DNA of 64,000 nucleotides from contig CAVPMN010000001.1 of assembly GCA_963706425.1 (NCBI GenBank), positions 930,001 through 994,000 of the forward strand, given 5' to 3'. Of this stretch, positions 35,422 to 44,932 are shown in pieces. The DNA comes from CAVPMN01 sp963706425. GTDB taxonomy: Bacteria > Actinomycetota > Acidimicrobiia > Acidimicrobiales > Acidimicrobilacustridaceae. The notes under the pieces were generated by a model. It searched no databases. It saw only the letters and a list, made by a program, of their open reading frames with translations, and was not told the origin of the DNA. The number at the start of each line of letters is the position of its first letter. Positions within the stretch are counted from its first letter, which is position 1. Made by a program: the position numbers and the translations under genes.

Positions 35422-36764
35422 TCAGCTGCCGCTGAGGGCGACGTCGCCGATCACCAGCGTGCTGGCGCACGTGCCGCCGGGTCGCCATTCGACATCGGCG
35501 CCCACCGCGGTGATGTCGAGCAGCAGCCGCTGCAAGGTCGACGCGATGGTGAGCTCACGCACCGGCTCGGCCACGCTCCCGTCGCGGATCATCAGACCTT
35601 CGGCGCCCACCGAGAAGTCACCCGACACCGCGTTGACACCGGAGTGCAGGCCGGTGAGCGACTGCACGAGCAGCCCGCACTCGACGTCGGCCACGCAACG
35701 TGTCGAGGGTGCCCTCACCCGGCGCGATGGCAAGGGCCTGGCACCCCACCCCGGGCGTGGAGCTGTAGCCGCGGACGGCCGAGCCCGTCGACGCCCGGCC
35801 GGCGCGGCGTCCGCTGTAGCTGTTGTGCAGGAAGCCCTGGAGCACGCCTTGGTCGACGAGAGCGTTGCGCCGGGTGGCCAGGCCTTCGCCGTCGAACGGA
35901 TCGGCGCCGTACGAGCGGGGGTCGGTGGGATCGTCGACCAGCGAGACCAGCGGCGAGGCGATCTGCTCGCCGACGCGATCGGCGAACGGGGAACGCCCCT
36001 TGAGCACCCGCTCGCCGGTGAGCGTGCCGCCGAGGATCGCCAGGAGGGTGGCGGCCAAGCGGGGCTCGAACACCACCGTGAGCCGTTGCGAGGGGGGCTT
36101 GACCGCGCCGAACATGCAGACGGCCCGGTCGACGGCGTCGGTTGCCGCCACCTCGATGTCGAGCTCGGAGGGATCGCGGCCGACGTCGCTGCCGCCGCCG
36201 ATCTTGGTCTCGTCGCCGTCGACCGCCAGCGCGGACACGCCGATGCTGCACGACGTGCCCCGTCCGTAGGAGGCGATGCCGGTGTTGGTGGCGATGGCCG
36301 CTTCGCCCATCGAATCGCCGTAGGCCGACACCCGTACACCCGTGACTCTCGGGTCGCGACCCTTCACGGCCCGTTCGAGCTCGAGCGCCAGCTCGACCTT
36401 GCGCTCGGTGCGGGAAGGCGGCCAGCTCGTCGCGCCACAGGTCGAGGTGGGGCTCGGGCACGCCGTCGGGGGTGGCCAACCCGAAGAACTCGTCGGGTTC
36501 GCCGAACGACGCGTTGTCGCGCGCGTCGGCGAGCGTGTCGAGCACCACGCCTTCGTCGAAGGTGCCGCAGTGGGCGAAACCCTGGCGGCCGTCGACCACC
36601 ACCCGGATGCCAACGCCGAACGACTCTGCGGAGGTGAGCGACTCGACCTCGCCGCCGTAGGCCTTCACCGAGGTGGTGACCCCGCGGGCCACGAACGCCT
36701 CGACCTGCTCCCCCGCCTGTGCCCGGTCGGCGACCCGCCGAGCCAGGTCGAGCAGCTCACTCAT
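35422..36764 (-). CDS. TldE/PmbA-family protein, copy 1, two +1 frameshifts
   Basis: A joined product of about 446 residues. Frame 1 covers MSELLDLARRVADRAQAGEQV to AAFP; frame 2 covers TERKVELALELERAVKG to the GEGTLDT region; frame 3 covers VADVECGLLVQSLTGLHSG to the end. Single extra bases near 36410 and 35697 explain both shifts, and each junction aligns with the intact copy 2. TldE partners TldD in a protease that trims peptides such as microcin precursors; TldE itself lacks the metal motif. It is co-directional with the second tldE copy and tldD. Confidence 0.82.
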
Positions 36765-36794
36765 CGCCCCACCCCACTCGCTCATCACCGCTCG

Positions 36795-36841
36795 AAATTG
36801 GTGCGTGAAACACCCCATACGGTGGTTTCACGCACCAATTT
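36795..36841. repeat. 17-bp inverted repeat between the two tldE copies
   Basis: aaattggtgcgtgaaac (36795-36811) and gtttcacgcaccaattt (36825-36841) are perfect complements around a 13-base loop. The arms are AT-richer than flanking DNA. It lies between the stop of copy 2 and the start of copy 1. A terminator, attenuator, operator or mobile palindromic repeat are all possible. Confidence 0.75.
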
Positions 36842-36888
36842 GGGGGGTGGGCGGGCAGGTCGCTCGCCGACTCAGTCACCGAGCGACC

Positions 36889-38244
36889 TCAGGCGCCGCT
36901 GAGGGTGACGTCGTTGATCACCAGGCTGACGCCGGCCGCCGGCATGGGCAGCCACTGCAGGTCGCTGCCCACGGCTACCACGTCGTGCAGCATCTTCTGC
37001 AGGGTGGAGGCGATGGTGAACTCGCGCACCGGCTCGGCCAGCTCGCCGCCGCGGATGCGCAGGCCTTCGGCCCCGGTGGAGAAGTCGCCGCTCACCGGGT
37101 TGACGCCCGAGTGCAGCCCGGCGACGTCCTGCACGAGCACACCCTCGCCGGCCATGCGCACCAGCTCGGCCTGCGTGTGCGCGCCGGGCAGGACCGACGT
37201 GGCCATGCATCCGACCGCAGGCGTGCTCTTGAAGCCGCGCACGGCCGAGCCCGTCGACACCGTGCCGGCCCGACGGGCCGTGTAGGCGTTGTGCACGAAC
37301 TGGCGCAGCACGCCGTCTTCGATCAACACGTTGCGTCGGGTGGCGAGCCCTTCGCCGTCGGTGTCGGTGGCGGTGAAGGCCCGCACGTCGGTGGGGTCGT
37401 CGACGAGCGTGACGAGCGTGGACGCCACCTCGTCGCCGAGACGGTCGGCGAACAGCGATCGGCCCTTGAGCACCGCCTCGCCGTTGAGCGTGAAGGCGAG
37501 GATGCCGAGGAACTGGGCGGTCACCCACGGATCGAGCACGACGGTGAGCCGCTCGCTCGGCGGCTTGGTGGCGCCGAGCATGCGGGTGGCGCGCTGGGCG
37601 GCGTCGGACGCGGCCAGGGCCACGTCGAGCTCGGCCGGATCGCGTCCGACCGAGAACCCGAACCCGGTCTGCACCTCGCCGTCGGCCTCGGCCATGGCAT
37701 AGGTCGACAGGTAGCAGCCGGTGTCGCGGCTGGTGGAGCGCACGCCGGTGGTCGACACGATGGCGGCCTGGCTCATCGAGTCGACATACTCGGCCGACTC
37801 GATGCCGGCGATGCGCGCGTCGGCACCCCGCACGGCCTTCTCGAGCTCGAGGGCGAGGGCCACCTTGCGATCGGTGGGGAACGAGGCCAGCTCGTCGGAC
37901 CACAGGTCGAGCTCGGCGACGGCCACCCCGTCGGGCTCGGCCAGACCGTTGAACTCGTCGAACGTGCCGAACCCGGCGTTGTCGCGTGCGTCGGCGAGCG
38001 TCTCGGCCAGCACCTCGGCGTCGAGCGTGCCGGCGTAGGCGAAGCCCTGACGACCCTCGGTGATGACCCGGATGCCGAGGCCCTCGGACTGGGCGGACGA
38101 CAGCGACTCGATGGCTCCTTCGTAGACGCGGATCTCGGTGTCGAGGCCGCGCACCACCACCGCCTCGATCTGCTCGCCTGGCTTCGCCATGGCGACCACC
38201 CGGTCGCCCAGCTCGAGCAGGTCGATCGGAACAGCAGCGCTCAT
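36889..38244 (-). CDS. TldE/PmbA-family protein, copy 2
   Basis: A 451-residue intact member of the TldE/PmbA family. Characteristic parts: IRVYEGAIESLSSAQSEGLGIRVI, FAYAGTLDAEVLAETLADARDNA, ASFPTDRKVALALELEKAV, GEGLATRRNVLIEDGVLRQFVHNAYTARRAG and the C-terminal GLHSGVNPVSGDFSTGAEGL. No HExxxH metal motif is present, as expected for the TldE half. ATG is chosen by ribosome site gggagg. It begins 29 bases after the tldD stop, so the two are presumably co-expressed as the protease heterodimer. Confidence 0.92.
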   Translation of the reverse strand: MSAAVPIDLLELGDRVVAMAKPGEQIEAVVVRGLDTEIRVYEGAIESLSSAQSEGLGIRVITEGRQGFAYAGTLDAEVLAETLADARDNAGFGTFDEFNGLAEPDGVAVAELDLWSDELASFPTDRKVALALELEKAVRGADARIAGIESAEYVDSMSQAAIVSTTGVRSTSRDTGCYLSTYAMAEADGEVQTGFGFSVGRDPAELDVALAASDAAQRATRMLGATKPPSERLTVVLDPWVTAQFLGILAFTLNGEAVLKGRSLFADRLGDEVASTLVTLVDDPTDVRAFTATDTDGEGLATRRNVLIEDGVLRQFVHNAYTARRAGTVSTGSAVRGFKSTPAVGCMATSVLPGAHTQAELVRMAGEGVLVQDVAGLHSGVNPVSGDFSTGAEGLRIRGGELAEPVREFTIASTLQKMLHDVVAVGSDLQWLPMPAAGVSLVINDVTLSGA

Positions 38245-38273
38245 GGCGCCTCCCACGAGTGTCCGGCGCGACC

Positions 38274-39665
38274 TCACGCGGCGGTGCCGCCGACGGTGAG
38301 CGAGGTGACCCGCAGCGTCGGCACGCCGTCGCCCACGGGCACTCCCTGGCCGTCCTTGCCGCAGGTGCCGGGCGGGCCCATGGCGAAGTCGTCGCCCAGC
38401 GCGTCGATGCGGGTGAGCACCTCGGGCCCGTTGCCGATGAGGTTGCCCTCACGGATCGGGTCGGTGATCTCGCCGTTCTCGATGAGATAGGCCTCGGTCA
38501 TGCCGAAGACGAAGTCGCCGGTGGCGGTGTTGACCTGGCCGCCACCGAGGTGTTTCACGAACACGCCGTGGTCGGTGGAGGCGACGATGTCGTCAGGCTT
38601 GTCGTCGCCGGCGAGCAGGTAGGTGTTGGTCATGCGCACCATCGGCAGGTGCTGGTAGCTCTGACGCCGGCCGTTGCCCGAGCTGGCGCGACCTTCCTTG
38701 CGTGACCGCAAGAGGTCCCACATGTAGTCGGTGAGCACGCCGTCCTCGATGAGCACGTTGCGCTGGGCGACGTGGCCTTCGTCGTCGATGGTGTAGTTGC
38801 CCCACTCCTTGGCCATGGTGCCGTCGTCGACGATGGTGACGCCCTTGGCGGCCACCTGCTGGCCGACCCGACCACGGAACACCGACGCGCCCTTGCCGAC
38901 CAGATCGGCCTCGAGGCCGTGGCCGCACGCCTCGTGGAAGAGCACGCCACCCCCACCCGAGCCGATGACCACCGGCATCTGGCCGCTGGGGGCGGGCCGG
39001 GCGTTGAGCTTGGTGAGGGCGCGGCCGGCTGCGATGCGGGCCAGCTCCTCGACGTCGTAGAGATCGAACAGCTCCCATCCGACGGTGTGGCCGATGCTCT
39101 CGCGTCCGGTCTGCATGCCGGTGTCGCCCGTGGCCACACACGACACCGCGAACAGGGTGCGCACCACGTCGTCGCCGGCGAGCAGGCCGTCGCTGTTGGC
39201 GACAAGGATGCGTCGCCGGCTGTCGCCGTAGCTGGCCGACACCTGCGTGATGGCCGAGCCCTGGGCCCGGGCGACCTCGTCGGCCCGGTTGAGCAGCTCG
39301 ACCTTCGACGCCTTGGGCACGTCTTCGGGATAGGTCTCGATGGCGTAGGCAGGGGTGGTGTCCTGGCGCTGGAGCGCAACCGTGCGCACGCCGCCGCCAC
39401 CCGTGCGGGCGGCTGCAGCGGCGGCCTCGGCCGCCGCGGTGAGGCCGGCCTCGGACAGATCGGCGGTGTGGGCGAACCCGGTGGTGTCGCCCACCACGAC
39501 CCGGATGCCCGCACCTCGGTCGCGCCCCGACGTGAGCTCTTCGACCTTGCCGTCGTCGAGCACGGCCGATGACGATCGCTTGTCCTCGGCGAAGACCTCG
39601 GCGAAGTCTCCACCTGTTCGCAGCGCAGTGCCGAGCACCTTGCTGACTACGGATTCGTCGATCAC
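38274..39665 (-). CDS. tldD: TldD-family metalloprotease subunit
   Basis: A 463-residue protein with the TldD zinc motif HEACGHGLE (His244, His248) and the later Cys ligand region GPPGTCGKDGQGVPVG. N-terminal DFAEVFAEDKRSSSAVLDDGKVEEL is typical. TldD with TldE forms a chamber-like peptidase that processes small unfolded peptides, including RiPP leaders and the CcdA antitoxin in E. coli. The two tldE copies lie directly downstream on the same strand. No RiPP cyclase or precursor peptide is visible nearby. Confidence 0.94.
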   Translation of the reverse strand: MIDESVVSKVLGTALRTGGDFAEVFAEDKRSSSAVLDDGKVEELTSGRDRGAGIRVVVGDTTGFAHTADLSEAGLTAAAEAAAAAARTGGGGVRTVALQRQDTTPAYAIETYPEDVPKASKVELLNRADEVARAQGSAITQVSASYGDSRRRILVANSDGLLAGDDVVRTLFAVSCVATGDTGMQTGRESIGHTVGWELFDLYDVEELARIAAGRALTKLNARPAPSGQMPVVIGSGGGGVLFHEACGHGLEADLVGKGASVFRGRVGQQVAAKGVTIVDDGTMAKEWGNYTIDDEGHVAQRNVLIEDGVLTDYMWDLLRSRKEGRASSGNGRRQSYQHLPMVRMTNTYLLAGDDKPDDIVASTDHGVFVKHLGGGQVNTATGDFVFGMTEAYLIENGEITDPIREGNLIGNGPEVLTRIDALGDDFAMGPPGTCGKDGQGVPVGDGVPTLRVTSLTVGGTAA

Positions 39666-39721
39666 GGGGGCGGCCTCCGACGGGTTGGCTGGCGGGGCAG
39701 AAGGGGGCTTATGGTACCCCG

Positions 39722-40101
39722 GTGCCCGTGCAACCCGGCCTGTGTGCAGAGGTCGAACTCGAAGTAGCCGACGCCGACACCGCGGTGGCGATCCGCTCCG
39801 GTGATGTCGCCGTGCTGGCCACCCCTCGAGTGGTCGGCTTGTGCGAAGAAGCCGCGGTCAAGGCACTCGTCGGCAAGCTCGGGCCAAAGAGACCTCGGTC
39901 GGCATGCAGGTGCAGCTCGATCACCTCGCGCCCACCGCGGTGGGGCACAAGGTCGTGGCGGTGGCCACGGTCGAGAAGGTCAACGGGCGACGCATCGTGT
40001 TCACCGTGTCGGTCAACGACGAGCGCGGCCTGGTTGCCGTCGGTCGGGTGACCAGGGTGGTCGTCGACCTCGAGCGATTCCTCGAGAAGGTCAAGGGCTG
40101 A
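39722..40101 (+). CDS. FlK-like (hotdog) thioesterase, one base missing
   Basis: A joined product of about 126 residues. Part one (MPVQPGLCAEVELEVADADTA, ATPRVVGLCEEAAVKALVGKL) and part two (KETSVGMQVQLDHLAPTAVGHKVVAVATV) match the FlK fluoroacetyl-CoA-thioesterase-like hotdog family, with Thr, Glu and His in the expected places (ATP.., CEEA, LDHLAPT). A missing base in the ggg run at 39881-39883 explains the frame change. It would hydrolyse an acyl-CoA; the true substrate is unknown. GTG start; divergent from tldD. Confidence 0.8.
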
Positions 40102-40114
40102 GCACGCCCACTCG

Positions 40115-42210
40115 TCACCGATACTCGGTGACGCAACCGATCAGGCTGTTCGCGCCCGGCCCTTGGTTGATGCCGTAGACGCACAACCGGTTCGCCCCCT
40201 TCACCAGACCGGGAACGTCGATGGAGAACCCGTGATCGTTGCCGTACCCCGGGTAGGCAACACCCACGTCCGGGCGCGAGGTCACCGCGGTGAACGCCCC
40301 GCCCCAACGGCCGTCGACATAGGCGTGGAGCTCGATCGGGCCCGCCGTGTCGGGGTCGATGGCCCACCCGTTCACCCGGGCGGTCGTCGGCGAGACAGCG
40401 CCGTGTGAGTCGATGTTGCCGAACGGGCTGCCGGAGCGAATCAACACCGACCGGCAGGCGATGAGGCTGTTCGAACCCGCGCCGGTGTTGATGCCGTAGA
40501 CGCAGATCTGCCTCGTGCCCGGCGCCATTCCCCCGAGCTCGAGGTCGAAACCATGACCGGCGCCGTAGCCCGGATAGGCAAGCGCTATGTCCGGCCGTTG
40601 ATCGGGGGCGGTGAAGGCGCCGCCCCAACGGCCGTCGACGTACACGTGCAGTTCGGTCGCGGCGATGGTGTCGGGGTCGAGCGCCCACCCCTGCACCCGC
40701 GCCCGCGCGGGCCCAGCTGTGATACCGAGTCGACGTTGCCGATCGGGCTCCCCGATCGCACGAGCACCGACCGACAACCCACGAGGGCGTTCTCGCCGGG
40801 GTCGACATCGATGCCGTAGACGCAGACCTGCCGGTTCCCAGCGCTGAGCCCGCCGAGGTTGATGTCGAACCCATGATTCGGGCCGTAGCCGGCGAACACC
40901 GCTCCGACGTCGGGGCGAGACACGGCCGCGCTGTAGGCGCCGCCCCACTTGCCGTCGACGTAGACGTGCAGGTCGATCGGACCGGTCGTGTCCGGGTCGA
41001 GTGCCCACCCCTGCAGGCGCGCCCCGTCCGGACCGACGGCAACCGCCGAGTCGAGGTTGCCGATCGGGTTCACGTAGGCGCGGCTCGGTGAGAGCTGAAG
41101 GACTCGCACCGCGCCGCTGAGCCCAACAGGGTTGGGCTCAGCAGGCCGGAAGTACGACAGCCCGATGCGCGACGACGTCGAGAAGCCCTCGTGGAAGATG
41201 GCCCAGTAGCAGTCGAAGGCATCACAGCCCGGCAGTCGGTGCTGCGCGGGTGGTGTCCACGGGCCCCACGGGTTCGGCGCGGTCCGTACCGACGCCAGAT
41301 CTCCCAACCCAGGCCAGCCGACGTAGCTCATGACATAGACCCCGAGCGTCGGCGCATAACCGATGCTGGCGTTTCCCGAGTTGGGATAACGGCCGATGAG
41401 ACCGCTGATCTGGGCTTCGGGATCGGGCATCGACATGGGCACGGCGGCACCGATGTCGCTGACCCAACCGACACCGTCCCAGAACGTCCATGCCGCCCGA
41501 TCGGCCGCCTCCGCCGGCACCACGCGAGCGACCTTGCACCCGACGTACATCGAGCAGTCATAGCCGTAGACGAAGCCGTCGGGCGCGGCGAAGAAGCCCC
41601 CGCGAAATCCCTCGGCCGCAGTGAACAACTCGTCCTCCGTGCGGGTCACGACCAGCTCACCGCCGGGCTCGTAGGCCACCGTGCCGACGCCCGTCGGGCC
41701 GGCCACCCATTGCGCCCAGTCGTTGTGCACGGTGACCTGTCCGTAGAACACGAGGAGGTTCGTGCCGTCGGTCGTGGCGACACCGGCTGGCCACAACGCG
41801 AGACGCCGACCGACGGCGACGTTGACCGGATTGGCGTTGAAAGCCAGCTCGGCCGGCGTGTAGGGCACCACCTCGACCGACTGGCCGTCGGTGCCGACCA
41901 GATCGTCGACCGTCGTCGAGCCGCGGTTGCCGATCGCGGCGCTGCTCGACTTGACCCGACCCGGACCGTTCAAGGTGTCGCCGAACAACCAGAGCGTGCG
42001 CCCGTCGGACAGTCGCGTGTTCATGCCGGCGTCGCGGTGTAGTGGTGGCAACTGCGTGTTCGACTGCTGGATCCGCCCGAGGTCGCGCACTGGTGCCTGC
42101 ACCAGCACAGCCTCCGCGCCGGGGATGACGGGGCCGACGACGCCCGCGACCACGACCACGGCTGTCACCACCGCCATCCTGGCCCGCACGCCTCCGCCGA
42201 TGCGTCTCAC
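40115..42210 (-). CDS. secreted DUF4185-like protein with three 107-residue C-terminal repeats
   Basis: A joined product of about 698 residues. A signal peptide (MAVVTAVVVVAGVVGP...AEA) precedes a beta-propeller-like domain: RTLWLFGDTLNG, LLVFYGQVTV, SMYVGCKVARVVPA, GVYVMSYVGWPGLGD, YWAIFHEGF, ending near residue 380. Three copies of a beta-rich repeat follow, each with GW-A-(L/I)DPDT, LH-YVDG-WGGA, RPDV, PGYG--HGF, CVYGI and GSP-GN-DS. The middle copy is one base short (320 instead of 321 bases), which explains the frame break near 40715. Likely an extracellular carbohydrate-active or adhesive protein. Confidence 0.8.
40118..41060 (-). repeat. three tandem 321-bp coding repeats
   Basis: The conserved Asp-Ser codons at the repeat starts lie near 41049, 40728 and 40408, giving spacings of 321 and 320 bases. 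Copies one and two are 107 residues and the last is 98. Each contains a paired Cys (CVYGI and the Cys of a G/A-C-R-S motif), consistent with one disulfide per copy. Confidence 0.8.
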
Positions 42211-42281
42211 CTACGTCTCCGGGAGTCCCTCTGGATCACCGAGGTGTGTCGGTTCGCCACGAGAATGGCGGCGGAGTCGGC

Positions 42282-43901
42282 TCATGCCAAGTTGGACGAA
42301 CGGGGGTACATGTCGGCGGGGTCGGTGAGGACGTTGACGAGGTAGGGCCCGTCGGCGGCAAAGGCCCGCTTGAGCGCGTCGCCGATGTCGCCCGGGTCGG
42401 TGACCAACTCGCCGGCACCGCCGAGAGCGCGCACGACCTCGTCGTAGCGACACCCCGGTTGGAGATCGGCCGCCACGTCGTAGCCGTAGAGCATCTGCAT
42501 CGGGTGCTTCTCGAGCCCCCAGATGCCGTTGTTGCCCATGACGATGGCGACCGGCAGGCGATGGCGGACGAGCGTGTCGATGTCCATGAGGGAAAAGCCG
42601 GCGGCACCGTCGCCGAGCAGCAGGACGACCTGACGATCAGGATGGGCGATGCGGGCGGCCATGGCGTAGCCCATGCCGGTGCCGAGACAGCCGTAGGGAC
42701 CGGGGTCGAGCCAGCACCCTGGTTCGTAGGAGTCGATGTACTTGCCGGCATACGACACGAAGTCGCCGCCGTCGCAGATGACCACCGCGTCGCGATCGAG
42801 TGCCTTGCGCAGCTCGCCGTAGATGCGGGTGGGCTTGATGGGAGTGGAGTCGGCAGTCAGAAAGGGGTGGTCGGCCTGCTTGGCCGCGTCCTCCTCGTCG
42901 CGCAGCCGTTCGATCCACGGCTCGTGATCGTGGCGATCGCCCTGCCACGCGGCCATCCCTTCGAGGATGGTGTCGATGTCACCGGCGGGCGACACCGCCG
43001 GGGCGACGTGTGCAGCGCGCTGGTCGGGATGGTCGACTATGTGCACGACCTTGGCGTCGCCGAAGCTGCCGAACGAGATGCGGAAGTCGAGGGGCGTACC
43101 GATCACCACCACCAGGTCGGCATCGGTCTTCAGCAGTCCGCGGGTGCGACTGAAGGCCAGCTCGTGGTCGGCGGCCAAGCAGCCGCGGCCGAGGCCGTTG
43201 ACGAAGGTCGGCACCCGGAACGACTCGACCACCTCGCGCAGCGCGTCCCAGCCGCCCGACCAGTAGAGGTCGGTGCCCACGATGAGCGCGGGCCGAGACG
43301 ACTGGGCCAGCAGCTCGGCGGCGCGAGCGATGTCGTCGGGGTCGGGATCGAAGTTCCACGTTCCGGACCGGTCGGGCACACGGCCCTCACCGGTGGCGAA
43401 CACGACGTCGAGCGGGAAGTCGAGGAAGACCGGCCCACGGTGAGGCGAGGTGGCTGCTGCCGCCGCGGCCATGACGTCGACCCCCACCTCTTCGAGCGCG
43501 GTGACCGTGCCGGCGAGCTTGGTGATGGGCTCGAGCACCGGCACGTGGTCGAACTCCTGCAGCGAACCTGCGCCCCAACGGGCCTGGGGTGCCCGCCCGC
43601 CGAGCACGATGAGCGGTGACCCGTTGAACCACGCGCTCGTGACCGCGCTGATGCCGTTGGTGACACCGGGGCCGGCGGTGAGCACGGCGACGCCGGGTCG
43701 GCGGGTGAGCTTGGCCATGCCTTCGGCCGCGAACGTGGCCGTGCTCTCGTGGCGCACGTCGACGATGCGCACGTCCTGTTTCACCGCGGCGTCGTAGAAC
43801 GGGAAGATGTGACCTCCCGAGAGCGTGAACAGCTCGTTCACGCCGAACGACCTCAGTGCGGTGAGCGCCAGCTCTCCGCCGTGACCCGACACGACCGTCA
43901 T
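42282..43901 (-). CDS. acetolactate-synthase-like TPP enzyme
   Basis: A 539-residue thiamine-diphosphate enzyme of the acetolactate synthase/oxalyl-CoA decarboxylase superfamily. The N-terminal catalytic Glu is in VRHESTATFAAEGMA, then LTAGPGVTNGISAV, the central FAD/ADP-like domain, and the TPP/Mg motif GDGAAGFSLMDIDTLVRHRLPVAIVMGNN. LSGGHIFPFYDAAV resembles the decarboxylase/ligase branch, so the reaction may be carboligation or decarboxylation of a 2-keto acid or an acyl-CoA. Its ATG overlaps the upstream lipoprotein stop. Confidence 0.88.
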   Translation of the reverse strand: MTVVSGHGGELALTALRSFGVNELFTLSGGHIFPFYDAAVKQDVRIVDVRHESTATFAAEGMAKLTRRPGVAVLTAGPGVTNGISAVTSAWFNGSPLIVLGGRAPQARWGAGSLQEFDHVPVLEPITKLAGTVTALEEVGVDVMAAAAAATSPHRGPVFLDFPLDVVFATGEGRVPDRSGTWNFDPDPDDIARAAELLAQSSRPALIVGTDLYWSGGWDALREVVESFRVPTFVNGLGRGCLAADHELAFSRTRGLLKTDADLVVVIGTPLDFRISFGSFGDAKVVHIVDHPDQRAAHVAPAVSPAGDIDTILEGMAAWQGDRHDHEPWIERLRDEEDAAKQADHPFLTADSTPIKPTRIYGELRKALDRDAVVICDGGDFVSYAGKYIDSYEPGCWLDPGPYGCLGTGMGYAMAARIAHPDRQVVLLLGDGAAGFSLMDIDTLVRHRLPVAIVMGNNGIWGLEKHPMQMLYGYDVAADLQPGCRYDEVVRALGGAGELVTDPGDIGDALKRAFAADGPYLVNVLTDPADMYPRSSNLA

Positions 43902-44842
43902 CAGCTTCCTCCCAACCCGAAGAGCCCGGCGTCTGGGGACAGCTCGCCGACCTGGTCGGCCGGCGGCAGGTCGATCGAGACGGGCTCGTTGATCTCGCTC
44001 AACGCGAAGCTGAGGGCGACCGCTGCTCCGGGCTCGGCCCCGCTCTGCTGGATGTCGATGCGCCGCACGATGCCATCGTCGTCGATCCACGTGTCGACCA
44101 CTGCCAGCTCGGGAACGGCATCGCTCACCCCCGGCGAGAGCGGCAGCTCGAGCGCCTCGACGGCCGAGGCTTGATCGACCGTGGTTCGATAGTGCGTCGT
44201 CGCCGCGCCGTCGATGTCTTCCCGGCCCAGCTCGACGACGTCGTTGCCGACCCGGTCGAGCACCGCGGTCATGTCACAGGCATCGCGCGACTGGTAGGGC
44301 AGCCACTCGCCGAGCCCTTGGTAACCCGAGTCGGCATCGAAGCGGACCCATTGCCCGTCGGCACCGAACAACGTGCGCAGGAACTCGGCGTCGACATAGA
44401 TCGTGGTGCCGTCACCGACGATCTCGATGGTGCCGCCCAAGGCGTTCGCGAATCGCGAGCCGAGCTCGCTCTCGGCCAGGTCGGGGGTCAACTGCTCGAC
44501 GAAGCCGCCGACATCGACGGTGAACGCCGATCGCCCGTTGGTGGTGTCGAACGTCCCGTCTGCGGTGAGCGTGCCACCGCCCCCGGCCCCGGGTCCGTCG
44601 AGCACCAGCTCACTCGTGACCCTGCCCGTGGCCACGTCGGCACAGGTGGTGGCGCCGGCGTCGACCAGCGTGGCCGCAGGCACCACCTGGCCGGCTTCAG
44701 CATCGAACGACACAGTGGTGCGGGACGTCTCGACGTCGGTCTCGTCGGTCTTCGTGCAGGCGGCCGCGAGCAGCGTCGCCACGACGAGCACCGGGCCCAC
44801 GAGCGCCAGGGGACGGAGGCCCGCGGCCCGGGAACGATGCAC
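43901..44842 (-). CDS. LppX/LprG-like lipoprotein
   Basis: A 313-residue predicted lipoprotein: basic start, hydrophobic core and lipobox LAAAC. The mature part has a half-barrel pattern (SELVLDGPGAGGGGTLTADG, FTVDVGGFVEQL, TTIYVDAEFLRTLFGADGQWVRFD, ATTHYRTTVD, WIDDDGIVRRIDIQ), similar to LppX/LprAFG proteins that carry lipids across the periplasm. The GTG start is the most likely. It overlaps the TPP-enzyme gene by one base (TGATG), though a functional tie is not clear. Confidence 0.75.
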   Translation of the reverse strand: MHRSRAAGLRPLALVGPVLVVATLLAAACTKTDETDVETSRTTVSFDAEAGQVVPAATLVDAGATTCADVATGRVTSELVLDGPGAGGGGTLTADGTFDTTNGRSAFTVDVGGFVEQLTPDLAESELGSRFANALGGTIEIVGDGTTIYVDAEFLRTLFGADGQWVRFDADSGYQGLGEWLPYQSRDACDMTAVLDRVGNDVVELGREDIDGAATTHYRTTVDQASAVEALELPLSPGVSDAVPELAVVDTWIDDDGIVRRIDIQQSGAEPGAAVALSFALSEINEPVSIDLPPADQVGELSPDAGLFGLGGS

Positions 44843-44932
44843 GTCGCCAGCGTAGCGACGGGCCGAGGCCCGGCGGGGTCGGGTGGCGCCGGGAGGGCGC
44901 GGGCGATCCCACCCCCGTGGCCGTACACTCGC

